The notes beneath the pieces are model-generated. The model searched no databases and was not told the origin of the DNA. It was given only the letters and a program-made list of their open reading frames with translations. DNA of 45,334 nt from Chromera velia. Lineage: Eukaryota; Sar; Chromeraceae. Numbering within the stretch: position 1 is the first letter of the stretch; the number at the start of each line of letters is the position of its first letter. This document shows, piece by piece, positions 19,655-37,853 of the stretch. A program made the translations under genes and the position numbers. The stretch lies in assembly GCA_018398765.1 (NCBI GenBank), contig JAHBMJ010000563.1, positions 1 through 45,334 of the forward strand, read 5' to 3'.

Positions 19655-21172
19655 CTACCAAAAATTTAGGAGTGCGTGCAGCGTGATGACCACAATGCCT
19701 GAGGCAAAGCCAATCGAGCAAGGGAGAGACTTCTCAAATACGCCCCCCACTCTGACACTGAGAATCTCTCTCATGAGCCTCAGCCCAACGGCTGCAAAGG
19801 TGGGAAACACATAAAAATTCCAGGGCAGACGGAGAGACCAACGCACAAGACGAAGCTGGAGGGAGTCTAAGTATCGGATGTCAGATTCTTGAATGGGGAG
19901 AGCTTCAAGGGAATAGGTGGCGGCGGGCTCCCACATCCCCTTAAAAAAGGACATGTGACTATGGGAGAAGAGCATACCTATTGATGCACACAGACCCATA
20001 GCCCCCCCAACTCCCCTTTCTGCGGCTTCAAGTCTGGCGGTCATAGACTTGCGGGGGTTTGCATCAGAAAAAACCTGACAGCCAAGATATCTGTAACTCT
20101 CTACCCACTCGACTGTCCGACCCTTGAAACGAATTTCATCTACCCTCCCTTTACCTGCCAATCTCATCACCTTTATCTTCTTCAGATTCACTGTCAGCCG
20201 ATTAATCCTCTTCTGGAGGTCTTGGGGGGGATGTCTGAAGATGACAAGGTTATTGGCATATCCAATGCTCTCCAGCAGTGGGTCTCTTAACCTCACTTCT
20301 GTCAGGGGTGTGTCTGGGGGGGAGGAGTTTAAGGCTCTGGGCTGAGCCTCTAACTCCCCTCTCCATTGGGCGCTCGCTTCCTCAGGAAGGTTTGCTTATT
20401 CCTCTTGCCAGAGTTCCTTGCATTAAAAGCTAATGGAGGTATGGATATTATTGATAAAGAGAAGAAAGAGAAGAGGAGAGAGTGGGTCCCCTTGCTTGAC
20501 TCCTATTCCTTCCTCAAACATATTGTCCGAGCCCTCAATCTTCCCCATTACTTTGACATACATCGCATGAATCATTCGAATGCCCCCCTCCCCCAGCCCT
20601 TCTTCCTTAAGCCTCTCTATTAGTTTTTTCTTGTCTATTTTGTCAAACGCCTTACTGAAGTCAACAAAGGAAGCAAACAACGGTCTCTTCTTGTTTCTTG
20701 CAGTTTCGGATAAAACAAACAAAGTATGAATCGCCTCTCTAATTCTGACCCTTTTTTTGAAGCCTATCTGTCTATTATCGATCCTCGTTCTCAGACGGAG
20801 ACGAGAATCTATAAGCAGGGCAAAGAGCTTGATAAGAAGGCTTGCTATATGTATGGGCCTCCATTCATCTGCCAATGGAGACACAGGGCCTTTAGGGACA
20901 GGGACAATGCGAAGGAAATTTCATATGGGCGGCCAGTAAGAGAAGAGGTGAAAGAGATTAAAAAAGATAAAAAGAAGAAAACGCAAGAGACGCAATGAGC
21001 CAAAACACAGAGCACCATACTTAGGAGAGAGACCCTCAAGTCCGGCTGCCTTCTTAGGGTTTATTTCTTTAATGACTTTCTCGCACAGAGAGAGAGAGAA
21101 AAAAGGAGACCGAGGAGGGAGAGGAGGGCTAGAGGGGAGAGAGAAGCTGCGAAGTCCTTCTCTTTCAAACAC
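19655..21172 (-). pseudogene. LINE reverse transcriptase domain, broken
   Basis: Fragment 21172-20921 holds KVIKEINPKKAAGLEGLSPK (RT domain start, KAAGxDG-like). Fragment 20884-20423 holds WRPIHIASLLIKLFALLI, IGFKKRVRIREAIHTL, FASFVDFSKAFDKIDKKKL (motif A with catalytic Asp) and GVKQGDPLSPLLFLLFIN (motif B). Fragment 20296-19655 begins near YANNLVIF, the place of motif C YADD, with both Asp replaced by Asn, followed by the thumb-like YRYLGCQVF segment. Loss of the catalytic pair alone would abolish activity. Confidence 0.87.
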
Positions 21173-21597
21173 AAACGCCCAGAAGTTTGAAAAAGTATCT
21201 GCGGAAGGCCTGCTCCCTGCTCCATCCCCTCCGTTCTGTTGCGCCCTCTTCTATTTCCATACCGCTGAGGGGTCTCTGGCCGCCTCCAAGGCAAGGCGCT
21301 CTGCCTGCACCTGCACACACGCGTACGCCGCCTTTTTTCTTTCAATCAACCTTCCCCTCTCTCTCATAAGCTTGTTTTTCTATTTCTTTCTATACTCTCT
21401 AAACCTGTCGTTACTCCTTCTGCCTACAACTCGTGTTCTTAGTTCTTTCTCTGCTCTCCTTACCCGTTTATTCATTTCTTTACACTCACTGTCCCACCAG
21501 AGAGCGGCTGTCTGTTCATCTTTCCTTTTATCGTGTTTCTTCTTACCCCTCTGCTTCTTTTCCTCCGGTTCTGCTAGCTTTTTTTCCCATCTGCCTG

Positions 21598-22880
21598 CTA
21601 GGTCCTTGATCCTCTCAGGCAGGGAAACAGGGATGGATGCAGGGGGGATTGGGTTACGGGGGGGGGATTCCCCCCCTCCGAAGGGGGGGGAGGAATGGAT
21701 AAAAGGGGCAATCCATTGTGTTCAACCTCAGCTGCTGTCAAGCCTGCCTCCCAGAGACCTGGCCAACATGCCTCTGCGAGCTGCTGCACGGAAGTCGCCA
21801 TCTCTGTAAGCTCCTCATCCCTTACCGGTGAGACTTTGCACGGCTTCTTGAAAAGAGGGGCAGGGATCAGTGAGGGATATGAAAGGGAGGCGGGGAGGGG
21901 AAGCGAGTCTACATCAACCAGAGTGAGGCCACATGAAACTGAGCAGTGTTCTAGGGCAGCATTAGTAAACGTTTCAATTCTGAAAGAACTCCAAGAAGAC
22001 AAAAGTGCAGGGTCAATTAAAATGAAGTCAATTACAGAGCACGGCCTGCCTTTTCTAAAAAATCTACACCCCCCTGAACAGTTAATATCAATTTTCTTTT
22101 CTTGATCCTTTAGTTTCATGCCGTTGAACAGCACCAAGTTTGAGGCCTTGCACAACCGCAGCAAAGTGCGACCTTCAGCGTCTACTTGTGCTCCGCATTC
22201 CAACTCCCTAAACATCTCCTGAACCATCCTATTTCCTTCTTCCACTCCCCCCCTTCCCATATTCTCTCTGTGCTCTATCTCTTCTGAGGTTATCTCTCTC
22301 TTCTACGTGACCCCCTTTGGGAATTCTGCTCCAATATGTAAATTGAAATCCTCCAGGACCAGTCGTCTGGCCGATAGAGGGATATCACACACCACGTCCA
22401 ACAGAAATTCCCTTTCCTGTTCCTTTGAGATCCCGTCCCTCAAACCCCTAATAGCGCCTCTCTGCAGAAAGTATACACCAAAAATAAAAAGAGAACCCCC
22501 ACCTCCCACCTTCCATGTCTTCCCCCCTTCTTACATACACTCTTGTACCTGCAGTCTGACAATGTTCGGCCCACACAGTTCCCATTGAGGTTTCAGATGG
22601 GCCTGCAGGCTTTTTTTAATAAGAATGCAGACCCCACCTGTATTTTATTCCTTGTCCTGTGCCTTCCCGTGCACCCTCAAGTTCCATCTATGCCATTCTT
22701 TATGCGAATAATTCCAGCCAGAATGCTCTCCTGCAGTTACTTTCACAGAGGGAAACCGCGTCTCTGTGAGCACCGCGATGTCCACCCTCCACAGCCATCT
22801 ATCAAGAGACCTATTGGAAATTTTGGATCTCAAGCTGCCTATATTCAACGTCGCGATGACCAGTTGTCTCTCTATTTATC
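21598..22880 (-). pseudogene. LINE AP-endonuclease domain, broken
   Basis: Fragments in order: IATLNIGSLRSK and LTETRFPSV (22870-22645; Asn and Glu motifs of the EEP fold), LEDFNLHIG (22509-22303; usual GDFNAHIG), and VIDFILIDPALLSS...LEHCSV (22260-21598; usual D-Y-I-L and S-D-H motifs, with the Asp of SDH replaced by Glu). Separate frames indicate at least two frameshifts. Confidence 0.82.
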
Positions 22881-23377
22881 CGACTACCTCGAAGGGTGCA
22901 GACGGGGAAGAAAGGGAAGGAGGGGGTGTTTCGAACACCTAAGGAGGAATTGAAGAGGTTGCGGACGGACGGAAGAGAGAAGAACGAGAATAACCAGGAA
23001 GAGAAGAAGAAGAAGGGGAAGAAGAAGAAGGAGAAGAAGAAGAGGGTGAAGAAGGTAAAGAAAGATAAGGAGAGGAAGAGTCAGAAGTGCACTTTGAGGT
23101 AGAGATGTGAAACAAGGAATCGGAGGAAGAAGCCGAAGGGGGGGGTATCTCTGGAGAGGTGAGGGATACCGCTTGGCCTCCTACCTTTAGCTTAATTCTA
23201 TACTATGTTATCATATAGAATTTTAGTTTTAATGTATAGAAGCATCCTAGTTTGAATTAAGTATAAATCAAAGTGAACTGCTGGTGTAAAGAACCGAACT
23301 GTCTCGATCGTGCGTTGCCGCCGAACGCTTGACACCTAGTTATAGGCCGATGGCGATGGCGTATGATAATGATGATG

Positions 23378-23409
<32 letters not shown>

Positions 23410-24032
23410 ATTCTGAGTGTTTGTACTGAATTTATTCATCATGAACATATATATCCTAGACGTTAATTCTAGCATAATCTCTATATATAGTATTAATTTT
23501 CTACGTCCATCGTCGTCCAATTTATAACTAATTTAGCTTCAATTCCCCCATTAAAATTCGGGAATCCCAACTTACTAAGAGTCAATTTGTTATGCCAATG
23601 CAGTTTATCCCAGTTTAATGCAAAATGTTACAGGAATACGCATGGGCCGCACGGCTATGTACAGCTAGGGCTAGATCGAGCCCAGAGGCACGGTCGGGCT
23701 GTCTCAGGCTCAAGCCTTGAGGCTCGATCGGGCAAATGGTTAAGAGACTATATAGTCGGGCGATCGCTCGGCACAACTAGTCAACTACCGGTACCAGCTG
23801 TATGACTTAGTAGCTATATAAACTTTCCTCCTTCATATAGAGTCCCGCCGCTGCATGGTACAGTCTGCACCTAGGTGAGGCTAGGTTAGGTCTGCACCCT
23901 TATATGGAAACCCAAATGAGGAAGAAACAGTCCCGCGCTATCATTTTAATTCAAAGAGAGTGCATGGTTGAACACGCATGCATATCATATGCAGCTCCGG
24001 CTAGACACGCACGCGGAATTCTCTCAGGTTGC
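22881..24032. other. Intergenic, AT-rich, no supported gene
   Basis: Contains a GAA/GAG-rich purine tract (22970-23090) and (TA)n at 23379-23402. 23590-23800 has several GC-rich inverted fragments (GGCTAGATCGAGCC-like) but no tRNA or other RNA fold I can defend. Confidence 0.5.
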
Positions 24033-24098
24033 TACCACTACTACCACTACGACTAAAACTACTACTACTACTACTACTGGCACTACCACTACTAGTAC
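24033..24098. repeat. (ACT)n-type trinucleotide repeat
   Basis: Imperfect ACT/ACC triplets just downstream of the lipase stop codon (minus strand), probably in its 3' UTR. Confidence 0.85.
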
Positions 24099-24192
24099 TT
24101 TTATTGTTTTCTCGCGGGCGCTACTGCAGAGTCTCATCCGGCACCTGGGTGACACCTGCATGGTCACCTCCCTCAAGAGCCTCTTTTCTCTC

Positions 24193-25338
24193 TCATGCCC
24201 CAACCCCAGTCTCCTCCGGACCCAAATCAATGAAGTCCGTCCCGGGGGCCAGGCGGTCGGCAGACCCATTCGCCTTCTCTACTGCCGTACTCAATTTCAC
24301 CCCCGCATGAGCCTTCTGCTGCTGCTGCTGCTGCTGTGTTGGTTCTGCAGTGAGGGCACGGGCAGAAATCCAGTTTCCCACCTTCTCAAACACCCTCTCG
24401 TGTCCCGGCTCTGCGTGAATCATGTGCTGCTCCCCGCCGGTGAGAATATCGAGGGTCTTTTCCTTGCAGTTACTCAACCGTGCAAACAGCTTCATCGTGC
24501 CCCCAACCTCACACGGCCCATCGTCTTTTGAATGAATGAGCAAAAGAGGGGAACGGACAAGGTGAGCATCCCTCTGGACCTGATCTGTTCCCCGAATCAG
24601 CTCTGTGCACACACGAGCCCGCTGCTTGCCCTGATACCTAAGAGGATCCCCCAGGATTACCTCATCCATCCAGGGGTATTTCTCGTTCGGTCCTAATGCG
24701 GGACTGACTGGGAGATTGGGGAAAAGGGTAGTAAGGACAAACCCTAAGGGCTCAAGCATTCGGTTCACCGGATGGGCTCTCACCCGATCTAGAGACAGCA
24801 TCGGGGCAAGAAGCACCGCACCCCCGATAGAAAACTTTGAAACCGTTTGGGGCCTCTCAAGCAAAAGGGTTGTCACGCAGCCCCCCATGGACATCCCGAG
24901 GATGAAAAGAGGCAGGGGGGCAGGGGCGGTGTCTGAGGCCCGCACAGAGGCCACTACGTGTTCGAGGTCGTCCACTAGGTCGTCTACCCTCTCCATGGCA
25001 CACCTTTCACCCTTCCAACCTTCGGACAAGCCGTGGCCCTGCTGATCTACCCCCACAAAAGTGATGTTCTTCTGAAGGAAAGCCTCCACCCAACTGCCCT
25101 CATACTTGGTCCCGGGAAAGGTTAGCCACTCAAGGCGCGCATGGGAAGTGATGCCGTGTACCGCAATGACGCACGCAGACGGTCTCTTGGCCTTCCACTC
25201 ATAGTAGATGACTCTGAGCTTCTTTTTGTTAAGGAAACTTTTCCTCTCGGGGTTCCCGTCCTTGTACACGGGTTCTGGCACTGGAGGAAAAGGGGCCCCC
25301 TCCTCTTGCCGTCTCCGTCTACAGCACGAAGAAAGCAT
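24193..25338 (-). CDS. Alpha/beta hydrolase, monoacylglycerol-lipase-like
   Basis: 381-residue single-exon ORF of the serine-hydrolase family that includes monoacylglycerol lipases and lysophospholipases (Hydrolase_4). Visible: AVHGITSH (oxyanion region, 59-66), VDQQGHGLSEG (97-107), nucleophile elbow GMSMGG with Ser150, acid residue in HSKDDGPCE (Asp272/273) and catalytic His in GGEQHMIHAEPGH (His305, His308 nearby). It would release fatty acid from monoacylglycerol or a similar lipid ester; the true substrate is not shown. The N-terminus CCRRRR suggests palmitoylation or membrane contact. Residues after about 330 are not part of the fold and contain seven Gln from a (CAG)n run. Upstream 684 bp are shared with the divergent aldehyde dehydrogenase. 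Confidence 0.92.
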   Translation of the reverse strand: MLSSCCRRRRQEEGAPFPPVPEPVYKDGNPERKSFLNKKKLRVIYYEWKAKRPSACVIAVHGITSHARLEWLTFPGTKYEGSWVEAFLQKNITFVGVDQQGHGLSEGWKGERCAMERVDDLVDDLEHVVASVRASDTAPAPLPLFILGMSMGGCVTTLLLERPQTVSKFSIGGAVLLAPMLSLDRVRAHPVNRMLEPLGFVLTTLFPNLPVSPALGPNEKYPWMDEVILGDPLRYQGKQRARVCTELIRGTDQVQRDAHLVRSPLLLIHSKDDGPCEVGGTMKLFARLSNCKEKTLDILTGGEQHMIHAEPGHERVFEKVGNWISARALTAEPTQQQQQQQKAHAGVKLSTAVEKANGSADRLAPGTDFIDLGPEETGVGA

Positions 25339-26021
25339 CGATCACGGCGGTCCTGGAGGCCACTCAACGAAACAAACGACAGAGCAGCAAGGCTTTAGTA
25401 CGGCCGGCTGAGATGAACCTTGCCAAAAGCATGAATCGGTGTATATGACAGTATATTAATATATGTCAGAGTCAACCAACATGTGAGTGCAGTGACCAGT
25501 CATCCTACTGAAGTTTGGCCCGGAAAGCGTAGCTGAGGGGCACTTAACAAAGAGTTGAGGGGAGAGCACGGGTGTGTCAGATGAATTTTCGCTTTCCGGG
25601 ACCTTCTCCATGCACCATCAGACATCCACATATCACAGACATTCACAGACTGATAGTGCGTCTCCTTTCTCCAGAAGACTCTTTCCCATCTACAGCTTGA
25701 TCGCAGCATCGGTGTGCTTTGAGATCTTCTTCTTGTGTTGTTAGTTTCTGGCAGAGCCTGGGAGTCCTTGTTGGCTTGGCCGTGCGGTTCTGCGTCTGTG
25801 GACCTTCCTCAATCCTGCCTCCTGTGTTACAGTGTCATCCTGAAGACGTGGCACAGCGTGGTCCTTGCACCTTTTCTTTCGCACTGTGATCTCACTCACC
25901 GCTTATAAACAACAAGGGCCTAACCGCTTATAAACAACAAGGGCCTAACGGCAAGTCAAGTGCTTCTGTTGAATCCTTGTTTCTTGGAGCTCCCCGCCTT
26001 TCCTTTCCTTTCTTCCTCCAG
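25339..26021. promoter_or_regulatory. Divergent promoter/5' UTR region of lipase and aldehyde dehydrogenase
   Basis: Non-coding region between two divergent genes. The last 40 bases are pyrimidine-rich and end CCTCCAG directly before ATG, so a 5' UTR intron (or an upstream coding exon) for the plus-strand gene is likely. Confidence 0.45.
25899..25948 (+). repeat. Perfect 25-bp tandem duplication
   Basis: Two identical adjacent copies of a 25-bp unit containing CTTATAAACAACAAGGGCC, about 75-120 bp upstream of the aldehyde dehydrogenase ATG. The TATAAA-like core is thus doubled. Confidence 0.9.
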
Positions 26022-33076
<7,055 letters not shown>

Positions 33077-36000
33077 TCTGTCCCCCCCCGAATGATTCGT
33101 TCGTGCGCCTGTGCGTGTGAGGGAAAAGACGATTCTTTGATCAGTTCGTGTACATGCATGTCTGTCTTTGTATTCTTCCCCTAGCTGTTTTTTGTGCTCG
33201 GCAGGCACACTTCACTTTTTCCATCCATCCCTTCTTCTTTCTCCCCTCAATGCATGAATGAAATCAAATCCTCGTGCGACCAGTTTTGGTCAGATGGAAT
33301 TTTTCAATATATCGATACCTTGTCTGTCTATCTGTCTGGGTATGTATTAATACATGCATGCATGAATGTGAAGCAGCAGAAGAGTCGTCTCCCTCCTCCT
33401 ATACGTACCGAGTGCAGCCCAGCAGAGAGAGAGAGAATGGATTGAGAATTTCTGAGGGAAGCAGGCGCAATCCATCACGAGAAACGGAGAGGAAGGGGAA
33501 GAGGACTGAAAGACACCTTAGGAACACAAGTGCGCAAGTGTTCCTGCGCTCTCTCTCTGATCAAGGGAAAGAGCACGAAGAGAGCCCTGGGGGACGGTAT
33601 CAGACAAGTGGGAACACAGTGAGACAGTCACGAGAAAGAGAGAGAGGACGGATGTCATCACGATTCACACAGAAGAAATCAAACAAAAGGCGGAATTAAG
33701 GCAGTCGATCGAATCGATGTACACAGAAGGAACAAAAGAGGGAGGCCACACCCACCGAGGACGCCAGCATCCACTCATCTGAACCCAAAGCAGAAAGAAA
33801 GGTGTTTTCTGAGCGACGCCTGCTGGAAGACAGAGAGGAGATATACATTCGCAGAGCTTGGTGAAGATATGATGTATGTATGTATGTAGGTTGCCCTTTC
33901 TAAATGATTGATTCATTCATGCCCTTTCCATCTTTGTGTAAAGTAAACTACGCGGACTTGTTTCGCTGCTCTACATGTGCATAAATCTGTATGCCAAGAG
34001 TGCAGTGGAAAGGAATTGCGAACCCCCGCAAATGGTCGACAGACACAGAGTCAAATTGACAGTTAGAGAATATCTGACCAAGAGAGAAGAGGTGAAGCAG
34101 ATTCGAGGCAAACGAAAAAGCATGAATGGTACATGCAAAAGCCACGAAAGTGACGAAAGACCAAAAGGAAGGTCAGGGGAGCGGTTTTTTCATCTACCGC
34201 ATACAGACGGTTCGTCTGTTCGTTCCTCCCCTTTTTTCGCGCTCCCCTCTCCTTCACTGTCATTCGTCTCAGGTTGTGAATGTTCACGCACTCACCCGGC
34301 CTTCCCTCACCACGGACAGGCGAAAACAGTTGGAACCATGCAACTTTTGTCCCAGACAAAAAAGAACGAAGAAAGAAAACACAAAACAAACATATGAGAG
34401 ACATTGACCTTCTCTTCTGCGTCCGTCAGGACAAGGAGAAAGCCAGAAAGAAGGAAAATCAGGCTGCATGGAGAGAAAGGTCTTGGAGCTTTTCTCTTTT
34501 TCGTTCATATTCAGGTGCGAGGGATGTTTCATTCATTCTGTGCAGAAGGCATTTTCCTTTCTTGTATTCTAGCCAGAGACGACAGACAAGAAAGGCATGA
34601 AAATGGGAATTGAGGTCCGCTCATGAGATCCTGGATGACATCGGGTGTGATCAGTATTTACTTGATCCTCTGTTATGTCATTGCTGTTTGTTTTTTGTGA
34701 TTTTTCTCGTGTTTCCTTCTGACAGCCACTGGCAACGACGTCATCGATCGGGTTGTTGGTCTTTGCTTCGTCGTCTCTGCTGGTGGCACACCTTTCGTTC
34801 AATTGCCCTTACGTGCCTTATTTCTTCCTGTTCTCTGGCTTCGTTTCTTTTCTGCAAACGTCTTTGCCTTTCCCTTTTTTTGTTTCTGCAAAAGCCTCTG
34901 CCTGATTCTTTTTGAATCTGTGGTTCATTTACCCTTTTCTTTCGTCCACGTGAACGTGTGTGGTGACTCTGGCGATCGAAGGGATGAAAACGAAAAAGTC
35001 CATCGATTGATCAGTCAGGGGGGTTCCTTTTGGGGCAAACAGGGGAGGGACAAGAGGGGAAGTGACAATTAAATGGAAGCGATTCGGCGTTGGAGACGGC
35101 GAAGGAGAGGTGTTGCTTTGGCCGACTGTTTGAGGTCGTTGCCGATCGATCGAGCATCAGAGAAAGAGAGAGTCGAGGGACGGATTTTACGTATGAATGG
35201 TGGAAATCCGAAAGAAAAAGACAAGGAGCATAGCTGCCTAGGCAACAGAGAGCAGCAGGGAGACTGCAAGTGAAAATGCTCGTTTTTCTTCATCGATTTC
35301 TCTGCCTGTCCTTTTGGGTGGGTGTAGATTCGTGTCAACAGACTTTCTTTCGTGCAAGCGTATTGCTTTGGTGTTGTGGTCAAGCGAATTCTTTCGTTCC
35401 AATGAATTTCTTCTTTGCCATCCCCTTTTCTCTTTTCGTCTCTTCTCGTCTTCTTGAGTCTGCATTATCTGTGTCGTTTGGTTTGATGGCGACACGACGT
35501 CTTTTTTTGTGTTCATTTCGTAAGTGGGACCTATCTTTTGAGCTCTTCAGTTGCTTGGCTGGGGCATGACAGACAGCTGCTGGCAGGAAACAACCGCCTG
35601 TGGCCTTCTTTGCTTCTTTCTTGCGTCCGTCACCCTTCTTTCTTCTTCCCCCCAATTCCACTTAATTCTCCCTAGGTGTTCTTCTCATGCACTCCTCTTT
35701 CTTCCCTTTGCTTCCTTCTGATCGGATGATGCCTCCTTCACGGCTTCTTTCCCCCCTCTTCCATGAAATTCACCCACTTGCTTCCAGTTGCGCGCCTCTG
35801 TCTCTACGTCGCAGTCTGTGGTGTACAGCCTTTTGCATCGCTTTTTTCTTTTCGAGATGATCACACTGTGGAGAAGGAACGGGGGGAGAGAGAGAGAGAG
35901 AGAGAAAGAGATGTTTGGTCTCTGTCCTCTGACGAAAGAGGAAGGGAAGGGGAGAGGGGTATTTTCTTGATGCGCTTCTGAAAAAAGAAGACGAAGAACG

Positions 36001-37491
36001 TTTCTGTCCGTCGTTCATTGAAGAAAATCGCGCACGGAAGGATCGAACAATCCTTTTCCTTTACCCCTCTCTTCCCTTAAATTTTCTTTTTTTTCTTCGC
36101 ATACGTATCCTCTTCCTCTCTCGGCTCTCACAGTTGGGATATGCAGGAGGAAGAAGGAAAGAGAAACAAAGGCGGTCTGCACGTCTGTTTGCTTACGCTC
36201 AATCTGTCGTTAATGTCCGGTTTATTGTACAAGTCTGTGACGCCTCTGCAGAAAGGGATGCCGCGATCGGCCCTCACACTTTTCTCGGTCTGTGTGGGCC
36301 TGTTTGTGTTTTTGTGTGTGTTTCCTTCCATTGAAAGCGAAGGAATTACTTTTCTGATTCGTTGCGTCTCTCTCTGACCTTCGACTTGAGGTTTTCTTCT
36401 CTTTGCCTTTTCTCCTTTCTTTCTTTCTTTCTTCCTGCCTTTCTTCTCTCTTATTCTTTCACTTCTCGAACGTTTCCTCTAATCTACGTTTTCCATTCCT
36501 TTCCTTGTTCCTTTCTTTCGTTGAAATACCCTTGCCAGCAAGCTCGGCGAGGCTGCTACATCTCCTCTCTTCTTTTTCCTTCTCCTTTCTTCTCTTTTCT
36601 TCTCCTCTCTTCTCTTTTCTTCTCCCTGACAACGCAGGCGTGTGCTCGGCAGCCCTGCTTGTAAGATAAAAACGACTACAGGATTTTTTTGTCCAAGTGC
36701 TCAGGAAGGCAGGCAGGCAGGCAGATCCTCTCTGGCCGTGGGTTTTCGCGGTGCTGCAGAACGGAACCATGCAGGCACAAAGACCAAATGAGGAGGGAAG
36801 ACGCCTTCTCTCGTTGTGTAGAGGATTAATTGTAAGCGGGGAAGGAAGCCCTCCACCTCCCCTTGTTGGCTGCTCGCACGCTTATGCATGCATGCAGTCA
36901 GTGAATTGGATGAACCAGTTGATGTGCAGATCGGAAGATCGAGAAGAGAGAACGCGGGAAAGAGAGGAGACAAGAGGAGGTGAATCAAAAGAATGTAACT
37001 AGGGCGTGAAGAAAATAATGCAGTGTTAAATGCACAAAGAGTTGGGCCTCACTTGGCACTAAGGTAATACGATAATTGCGATTCTGCTGTATTGAAACGC
37101 TTCTTCTTGAGGTTTTAGTTTCTTTGAGCATTCAATCTCCTTCATTCTTCGATGCACTAGCTGAAGAATGCACTCTAGAATGCACTTTCAAGTTGCCTAA
37201 CAGTGCATATGACAGAGAAACAAATATTTTGACTCTTGCATTTCTATAGATACAAGTTTACGTTTAACATCGTTTCATTTAAAAAATGTTAAAACCTAGG
37301 CTAAAACATCAGGATTAGGATTAGGATTTATGTTTCGGCTATAGTGTTCCGAGTTGCCCCGCGGTCCACTGTCAGGCTTTGATTTGCACCATACTCTACT
37401 ACTAGCTCTACTAGGATACTACAAGCCTGGGGTACCCTATTGCATTCTAATATAGTGGACCACGGGTAAAATCCGGGACATCAAGACTACT
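33077..37491. other. 4.4-kb region without a supported gene
   Basis: Alternating purine-rich and pyrimidine-rich low-complexity DNA; strongly pyrimidine-rich at 36400-36640 (TTCT/TCTC units). Many ORFs of 60-140 codons exist on both strands but all are compositionally biased and none shows a domain. It could be a long 3' UTR, introns of an unrecognised gene, or true intergenic DNA. Confidence 0.45.
37354..37470. repeat. Small inverted repeat, possible MITE remnant
   Basis: TTGCCCCGCGGTCCACT at 37354-37370 is matched at 14 of 17 positions by the reverse complement of 37454-37470. No clear target duplication. Confidence 0.35.
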
Positions 37492-37776
37492 ATGCTATAT
37501 ATGCATGGGCGTGGCCATCTGAATGATGTTGTCCATAAGTTGACTGAATGCAAAGGGACCGAAGGGGAGAGGGGACGCATGAATAGGCTTTTGGATGAAG
37601 TAAGAGACGCTCGCTCTAAGTTGGACTTGATTGTGTGGGCACAACAAATGGCTAAGCAGCAGTTGGGACGGGGTGTGAGCGAAAATGAGAAGAAAGTGAG
37701 GGAGATCTTCATACTTCTCCTCGAAAAGCACCCTGTTGCAGGCGTACGGGCGATCTCCGATTGCCTTCATAAGTAG
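37492..37776 (+). CDS. Hypothetical 94-residue protein (doubtful)
   Basis: ATG-initiated ORF encoding a charged, helix-forming protein (LNDVVHKLTECKG, RMNRLLDEVRDARSKLDLIVW, ENEKKVREIFILLLEKHP). Composition is far less biased than neighbouring ORFs, which argues for coding, but there is no family I recognise, an overlapping minus-strand ORF of similar length exists, and no splice or promoter evidence. It may also be a fragment of a larger lost gene. Confidence 0.3.
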   Translation: MLYMHGRGHLNDVVHKLTECKGTEGERGRMNRLLDEVRDARSKLDLIVWAQQMAKQQLGRGVSENEKKVREIFILLLEKHPVAGVRAISDCLHK

Positions 37777-37818
37777 CTGTATGTGTTCCCTCAGTCTGTC
37801 CTTCTTTCTCTTTTCTTC

Positions 37819-37853
<35 letters not shown>

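Larger units (their letters stand above)
19655..22880 (-). mobile_element. Non-LTR retrotransposon (LINE), degenerate
   Basis: Minus-strand remains in the order AP-endonuclease then reverse transcriptase, as in LINEs with an APE-type endonuclease (Jockey/CR1/I-like groups). The protein is spread over several frames with stops, so the copy is dead. Ends are not defined: no target duplication or tail found. A purine-rich tract (22970-23090) lies just beyond the 5' end. Confidence 0.85.

Noticed and set aside
37313-37330. Telomere-like GGATTAGGATTAGG
   Set aside because: Only two to three units in AT-rich DNA; no array.
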